Source: a virus
Reading direction: 5' to 3' (one strand)
Virus record (IMG/VR): IMGVR_UViG_3300007765_000041
Coordinates: 1 to 26,404 of that record
Length of the DNA: 26,404 nt
The notes under the pieces: model-generated
The model's input: only the letters and a program-made list of their open reading frames with translations
What the model was told of the DNA's origin: nothing
Databases searched by the model: none
In this document: piece after piece, positions 22,865 through 26,404 of the stretch
How positions within the stretch are numbered: position 1 is the stretch's first letter
Layout of the letters: every line of letters begins with the position of its first letter
Made by a program: the position numbers and the translations under genes

Positions 22865-23596
22865 TTATTGAGGCGGCGATTCGATTGGTATACGAACAGT
22901 ACCATCCGTATAGTCGTCTCTTCTTCGTCTCCCAATTTGCACACTTGCAAATTTTTGTAGTTCAATTTTATACTTATTTTCATATAGTGTCAACATATCC
23001 GTTGGACCTTTTAAAAATGCATAAGCTTCCACCAGGGTGGCATATAGTAGACCTTGAGGAAAATATTTACTAATATATGTGCCCGCAGTGTCTGTTTCTA
23101 ATCCTGTTGGTACTATATTTCCATGAATATTTATTAAATAATTAGCGTCAGGTGTAGGAGCCATTATAATATTTCCTGATGTAGTTGAGCCAGTTCCAGT
23201 CGCTCCTCCAAACATAGCATAATATTTAGGTAATCCTGTAGTATCTTGCCCTGTAGATCCACCTTCAGGACCAGTTAATTCTCCAACATACTCACTTATA
23301 AAAGTTCTGTCTCTTTTTTGAAGCCAATATGTTCTACCTGTTCTAGAAGAAGTAGAATTAAAAAGTTCAATACCTCTTACAAAAACCATACCTGCAGGAA
23401 CTCTAACAGTTTGCACATCTGCAGCTAGTGTTCCTTCATATTCAACTCTATCTGAATCCATAGGAATATCATAAAAAATTCTATATTCTGCATTTTCTAT
23501 AAATCTATTTAACACAGCAGCAGTAAAAACAGTACTGTCTACTTCAGTATAGTTTCTAATATCTGTTTGTAAGTTTGATAAAGTGTATCCAGCCAT
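22865..23596 (-). CDS. Adaptor-like (SU10/P22 gp4-type) connector protein
   Basis: This 243-residue protein opens MAGYTLSNLQTDIRNYTEVD and continues LNRFIENAEYRIFYDIPMD, helices typical of phage adaptor proteins below the portal. The middle is a beta section (VRVPAGMVFVRGIELFN, KYYAMFGG, IIMAPTPDANYLINIHG). The C-terminal helix (GLLYATLVEAYAFLKGP, then MLTLYENKYKIELQKF) and basic end (IGRRRRDDY) match the second helical element of the family. It probably forms a ring that joins portal and tail. A second adaptor-like protein is encoded at 24443-25204. It overlaps the upstream gene by TAATG. Confidence 0.72.
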   Translation of the reverse strand: MAGYTLSNLQTDIRNYTEVDSTVFTAAVLNRFIENAEYRIFYDIPMDSDRVEYEGTLAADVQTVRVPAGMVFVRGIELFNSTSSRTGRTYWLQKRDRTFISEYVGELTGPEGGSTGQDTTGLPKYYAMFGGATGTGSTTSGNIIMAPTPDANYLINIHGNIVPTGLETDTAGTYISKYFPQGLLYATLVEAYAFLKGPTDMLTLYENKYKIELQKFASVQIGRRRRDDYTDGTVRIPIESPPQ

Positions 23597-24177
23597 TATT
23601 TTTGTATAGTTACCGGTCCAACGGACATCGGGTAACCTCCTCCTGTTGCGACACTTGTCGCGTTTGTATCAGCGCTAAAATAAAACCAATCTGTTCCATA
23701 AATTCCCGTACCATTTGGTCCATCTGTATCAGTTGCACCGCTGACGTATTTACCTACAGTTATAGTATATCCTGCAGCTTTTGCAATCGTTGCTCCTGTA
23801 ATACCACCAACTTCTTCTGGATTACCATATGTTCCACCAGCTCCTAAAGGACCTCTAAATCTTTTTGTATTTCCAGTAGTATAACCGTGACCTGGTAAAT
23901 TAACATTTATAATTGCAGAACCTACTTGATATGTTTCTAAAGGATCATTTTCTAATAAATCAGTTACTGCAAACTCTGTTCTTGCAGGTTTTGCATGTTG
24001 TAAAGCTTGTGGGTCGGAACCATGTGGTCTTGGTGAAACTTGAGGTTGTTTAGGTTCATATTCAGATCTATGTACCCAGGCACCAGTCCATTCTTGAACC
24101 ATTTCTCTATATGGAAATGCTGCACCTGATCTATCTGAAATCATTAATGCATATCTACCTTTTGAAAATTGTCCCAT
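23596..24177 (-). CDS. Conserved structural protein beginning 'SDRSG...YREMVQEW'
   Basis: The N-terminal 45 residues include ALMISDRSGAAFPYREM and VQEWTGAWVHRSEYEPKQPQ, a strongly conserved stretch in marine and other phages, usually located among tail or neck genes. The C-terminal half is glycine- and threonine-rich beta sequence (GHGYTTGNTKRFRGP, TGATIAKAAGYTITVGKY). It contains no signal peptide. Its function is not established; a tail or neck accessory is likely. It is linked by TAATG overlaps to neighbours on both sides, between the two adaptor-like proteins. Confidence 0.7.
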   Translation of the reverse strand: MGQFSKGRYALMISDRSGAAFPYREMVQEWTGAWVHRSEYEPKQPQVSPRPHGSDPQALQHAKPARTEFAVTDLLENDPLETYQVGSAIINVNLPGHGYTTGNTKRFRGPLGAGGTYGNPEEVGGITGATIAKAAGYTITVGKYVSGATDTDGPNGTGIYGTDWFYFSADTNATSVATGGGYPMSVGPVTIQK

Positions 24178-24443
24178 TATTCTTTAAACCCTTTATGTTT
24201 TAACCATGCTTTCACTTCCTTATCTGGTGCGGAAGAAACATTAGCATGAGTATCTGGATCCATAACATGTTGATCACTCTTATATTCTTTGCCTTCTATT
24301 TTTACTTTTTTATTTCTAAGTTTTTTTGGAAGCCTTTTATTTCTGCTTTTTCTTATAGTATCTAATACTTGATCTTTTCTTCCAGCCTTAGTCTTAGCCA
24401 TTATTTTTTTAACAACTCCCATTCCTTTAGTTAATAATGTCAT
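24177..24443 (-). CDS. Small basic protein, 88 aa
   Basis: This 88-residue protein is highly basic in its first half (MGVVKKIMAKTKAGRKDQV, RKSRNKRLPKKLRNKKVK) and acidic/neutral towards the C-terminus (DPDTHANVSSAPDKEVKAW), ending LKHKGFKE. The composition suggests nucleic-acid or capsid contact, but no motif is recognised. It is joined by TAATG overlaps to both the adaptor-like gene upstream and the conserved structural gene downstream. It may help join genome and connector; that is speculation. Confidence 0.6.
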   Translation of the reverse strand: MTLLTKGMGVVKKIMAKTKAGRKDQVLDTIRKSRNKRLPKKLRNKKVKIEGKEYKSDQHVMDPDTHANVSSAPDKEVKAWLKHKGFKE

Positions 24444-25204
24444 TATATATTTGGATAATAAGTTTTCGGTGTAATATACGTACTCGCCGCTGATCCATCC
24501 TCCGCTAGTGCTCTTGCTAATTCATCTTCATAATATAGTTTTAATTCTTGAGATCTTTGTGGTGCATATTTTTGTGATAAATAAAATGCTAGACCTGCCG
24601 TCATAGAAGGAACAAATCTATAAGGAGCATCAGTTGCATTAGTATAAGCTCCTGCGTCTTGAATTCTTTTAACAAAATAAATGTGCATATCTTTAGATGC
24701 AGCTGTAGAATTAGGTGTTGGGTAAATGGTTACCGTAACTTTGTCCACGAATCTTTGAACCCAGAATTGACTTGGAGTTCCTTTAGTTAATTTATTAGAG
24801 AAAGCTGCATAGGTTGATCTTGCAACTTTTGTCATTGGTAAATCTGTTTGATCTGTAGAGGTTCTATCTGTTCTATATTGAGCAGATAAAATATCTGATA
24901 ATCCATAAGTAGAAGCACCGGAAGTTCCACCTACTGTAACAGAAGATGTTCCATCACCTGTTGATCTATAAAAAGTATATTCAGCTTGACCTTCAATTAA
25001 GTCAATATTAGTATCACCTACTTCCCAAAAATGAATTCCTCTATTTCCCCATTCTTGAAATAAAATATTTAAAGATCTTCGAGCGCTATGTATTTGATGT
25101 CCAGCAGTTCCTACTAGACCAATACGCTCGTACGCTTCTGCAATGATATCGTCAATTGCAAAATTCTTTTCAAATGTATAAGAGCCCGATGTTGTATTTG
25201 CCAT
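24443..25204 (-). CDS. P22 gp4-like adaptor/head-tail connector protein
   Basis: This 253-residue protein contains FEKNFAIDDIIAEAYERIGL, then SARRSLNILFQEWGNRGIHF, which is the family signature of P22 gp4-like head-completion proteins (helical bundle followed by 'W'-rich strand). The mid-section is beta (QAEYTFYRSTGDGTSSVTVG). The C-terminal helices are FVPSMTAGLAFYLSQKYA and LKLYYEDELARALAEDGS. Such proteins attach to the portal and provide the tail binding surface. The ribosome site is AGGAG. It lies downstream of a terminator and a small structural gene. Together with the protein at 22865-23596 it gives two adaptor-type proteins. Confidence 0.8.
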   Translation of the reverse strand: MANTTSGSYTFEKNFAIDDIIAEAYERIGLVGTAGHQIHSARRSLNILFQEWGNRGIHFWEVGDTNIDLIEGQAEYTFYRSTGDGTSSVTVGGTSGASTYGLSDILSAQYRTDRTSTDQTDLPMTKVARSTYAAFSNKLTKGTPSQFWVQRFVDKVTVTIYPTPNSTAASKDMHIYFVKRIQDAGAYTNATDAPYRFVPSMTAGLAFYLSQKYAPQRSQELKLYYEDELARALAEDGSAASTYITPKTYYPNI

Positions 25205-25212
25205 CTAAACTC

Positions 25213-25515
25213 CTATCCATAAAATACGGTAACTTTATCTACGCCACTTAAAGTTGCATATCCACTTGTTGCACAATAAAGACCATTTCCTGGAATTATA
25301 ATATTACCCGATAATGGTTCTCCCGCACTTGTTCCGCCAATTCCAATATCAAAAACAGCAAGTGAAGTTCCAGATCCACCGCCATCTTTAATTGTAATAC
25401 TGCCAGCGGTTCCATCACTTACGTACCAAATTCCTAAAATTCTACAAGGTCCAGCAAAAACTGTAAAAGAAGTTGTTCCTCGAGTAGTTTTTACGTTACT
25501 TATATATGTTCCCAT
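25213..25515 (-). CDS. Small structural protein, 100 aa
   Basis: The protein begins MGTYISNVKTTRGTTSFTVF and continues with short beta strands (GPCRILGIWYVSDG, SITIKDGGGSGTSLAVFDIG) and ends LSGVDKVTVFYG. It is an all-beta, weakly hydrophobic protein of the kind found near connector genes in marine phages. It could be a head decoration or neck subunit. It starts after an intrinsic terminator, with AAGGAG next to it. The precise role is unknown. Confidence 0.65.
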   Translation of the reverse strand: MGTYISNVKTTRGTTSFTVFAGPCRILGIWYVSDGTAGSITIKDGGGSGTSLAVFDIGIGGTSAGEPLSGNIIIPGNGLYCATSGYATLSGVDKVTVFYG

Positions 25516-25530
25516 TTTTTCTCCTTAATA

Positions 25531-25552
25531 AAGTGCTCCCGAAGGAGCACTT
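25531..25552 (-). terminator. Intrinsic terminator with UUCG tetraloop
   Basis: On the minus strand AAGTGCTCC pairs perfectly with GGAGCACTT around a TTCG loop, closed by C-G, a particularly stable cUUCGg tetraloop. It is followed by TATT, making a TTTATT tract. It lies in the 50-base gap between the 184-residue gene and the next. The ribosome site of the next gene begins just after. It probably attenuates transcription out of the highly expressed head gene. Confidence 0.75.
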
Positions 25553-25565
25553 AATTATTTATTTA

Positions 25566-26120
25566 TTAACTCCAAGCAGCTGCGCCTGTATCTGCAGTAT
25601 TGCTTGTTGACAAGTCATGAGCAAAATTCCAAATGCCTTTTTCAAAACAAGTAAAATACAGATAACAACCATGAGTTAAACTATTGGTTGCTGCATTCGC
25701 AGGTGTGTACGTTAATACCGTTTCATCTGCTATCGATGTATCTATAGTTTGAACTGTTCCAGTGGCTCTACTTTCCACTTTTGATCCAGTTCTAAAAACA
25801 TCACTTCCTGCACATGTAAAAGTCAAAGTAAGTACTCCACCAGTTGTATCATCTGATTGAGCATGAACTACATAAGTTCCTACTGTTGCTGCCGGTAATG
25901 TTACCGCTTGTGCAGCTGCTCCTGTGTAGTTGTTGACCGTAATTACATTAGCCGCATAAGTTAATGTTGCTGATGTTGCTACTACAGTTGCAGTTAAACT
26001 AGTTAAATCAGGTTTCGTTCCTAAAAACCTTGATGTTATAACTCCTGTACTAGCTGCTTTATTGATCTGTTGAAATCCTTTTTCGGATCTAACCGGACCA
26101 TTAAACGATGTGTTTGCCAT
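25566..26120 (-). CDS. Putative capsid decoration/head fibre protein
   Basis: The 184-residue protein opens MANTSFNGPVRSEKGFQQIN, a pattern typical of phage head decoration or fibre proteins encoded close to the major capsid gene. It continues with TATVVATSATLTYAANVITV and VNNYTGAAAQAVTLPAATVG, and ends ENAHDLS-like beta segments (GIWNFAHDLSTSN). All-beta composition, no signal peptide. It has the strongest ribosome site in the window (AGGAGGAAT), a structured leader, and its own terminator, consistent with high expression. A capsid decoration protein is the preferred reading. Confidence 0.65.
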   Translation of the reverse strand: MANTSFNGPVRSEKGFQQINKAASTGVITSRFLGTKPDLTSLTATVVATSATLTYAANVITVNNYTGAAAQAVTLPAATVGTYVVHAQSDDTTGGVLTLTFTCAGSDVFRTGSKVESRATGTVQTIDTSIADETVLTYTPANAATNSLTHGCYLYFTCFEKGIWNFAHDLSTSNTADTGAAAWS

Positions 26121-26140
26121 AATATTCCTCCTAGAATATC

Positions 26141-26188
26141 TTAAATGTAGTCCCCAGGGGCATGTCGACTATACGCGTCTACATTTAA
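26141..26188 (-). other. 10-bp stem-loop in the 5' leader of the decoration gene
   Basis: TTAAATGTAG (26141-26150) and CTACATTTAA (26179-26188) pair perfectly around a 28-base loop. The loop itself holds CCCCAGGGG, GTCGAC and ACGCGT. It sits just upstream of the AGGAGGAAT ribosome site. It could stabilise the mRNA or regulate translation. The palindromic sub-elements in the loop are GC-rich compared with the flanks. Confidence 0.65.
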
Positions 26189-26216
26189 TAGTTATTATTA
26201 ATTGTATAGTAATTAT

Positions 26217-26245
26217 TTTATATATGAGATTTTAGTAGAGTGCAA
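26217..26245 (-). promoter_or_regulatory. Possible promoter for the decoration gene
   Basis: On the minus strand TTGCAC (26245-26240) and TATAAA (26222-26217) lie 17 bases apart, about 100 bases before the decoration gene ATG. The gap of 169 bases here is the largest in the window, which supports a control region. The -35 match is poor and the sequence is AT-rich, so confidence is low. Confidence 0.3.
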
Positions 26246-26289
26246 GAGATCCTTACAGAAATATACGATTTCAGCGATGTGGCGTTTAT

Positions 26290-26404
26290 TTAAGTAGCCA
26301 CAGAAACTTCGGGGGCAGCACTATTAATTGCATTTTCTCGATCTGCAATTTTAGATTCTTCGGCTTTAATCTCATTGATAGTGTCTTTAATAGCATTATC
26401 AATT
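26290..26404 (-). CDS. 3' end of an upstream gene (last 37 residues)
   Basis: An open minus-strand frame enters from the window edge and ends with TAA at 26292-26290. The visible C-terminus is charged and helical (IDNAIKDTINEIKAEESK) and ends INSAAPEVSVAT. There is no stop in the 37 visible codons. It is upstream of the decoration gene and most likely encodes another head protein or assembly factor. Too little is present to identify it. Confidence 0.6.
   Translation of the reverse strand, partial: IDNAIKDTINEIKAEESKIADRENAINSAAPEVSVAT

Noticed and set aside
1-26404. Integrase, tRNA, rRNA, toxin-antitoxin or defence genes
   Set aside because: Looked for on both strands; none with convincing motifs or structure was found.

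Overview
The window looks like the structural (late) region of an uncultured marine tailed phage. Every credible gene lies on the minus strand, so transcription runs from high to low coordinates. The DNA is AT-rich, genes are tightly packed, and about ten neighbouring pairs share a one-base TAATG stop/start overlap. No host genes, tRNAs, integrase, IS element or CRISPR were seen. P22 gp4/SU10-type adaptor-like proteins and a gp10-like tail protein are present. No tape measure, sheath, baseplate or major tail protein was seen. Together these suggest a short-tailed (podovirus-type) particle. The AT-richness and small conserved structural proteins resemble phages of SAR11-like or similar marine bacteria; the host is inference.

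Layout in transcription order. (1) 26404-25566: the end of an unidentified gene, a structured leader, and a probable capsid decoration or fibre protein, closed by a UUCG-tetraloop terminator. (2) 25515-22413: connector and small virion proteins, including two adaptor-like proteins (24443-25204 and 22865-23596). (3) 22403-20107: a repeat protein with 33-bp tandem repeats and two more virion/tail proteins. (4) 20094-13047: two large glycine-rich fibre/adhesin genes interleaved with four 2-oxoglutarate/Fe(II) oxygenase genes, one conserved small gene and a short gene at 13663-13836. (5) 12944-10107: a gp10-like tail protein and three small coupled genes. (6) 10075-592: five genes sharing low-complexity and Gly-Arg-x-Gly-Tyr-type motifs, then a 1543-residue protein; this block sits where podoviruses keep internal/ejection proteins. 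(7) 586-101: an M15 DD-peptidase endolysin, followed by the first four codons of a further gene.

The most unusual part is block 4. Four non-identical 2OG-Fe(II) oxygenases sit in about 5 kb with two fibre proteins carrying four copies of a ~250-residue glycine-rich domain. Those domains contain proline-rich loops and, in one place, collagen-like Gly-X-Y triplets. A phage-encoded hydroxylation system acting on its own receptor-binding fibres is a testable hypothesis, not a demonstrated function.
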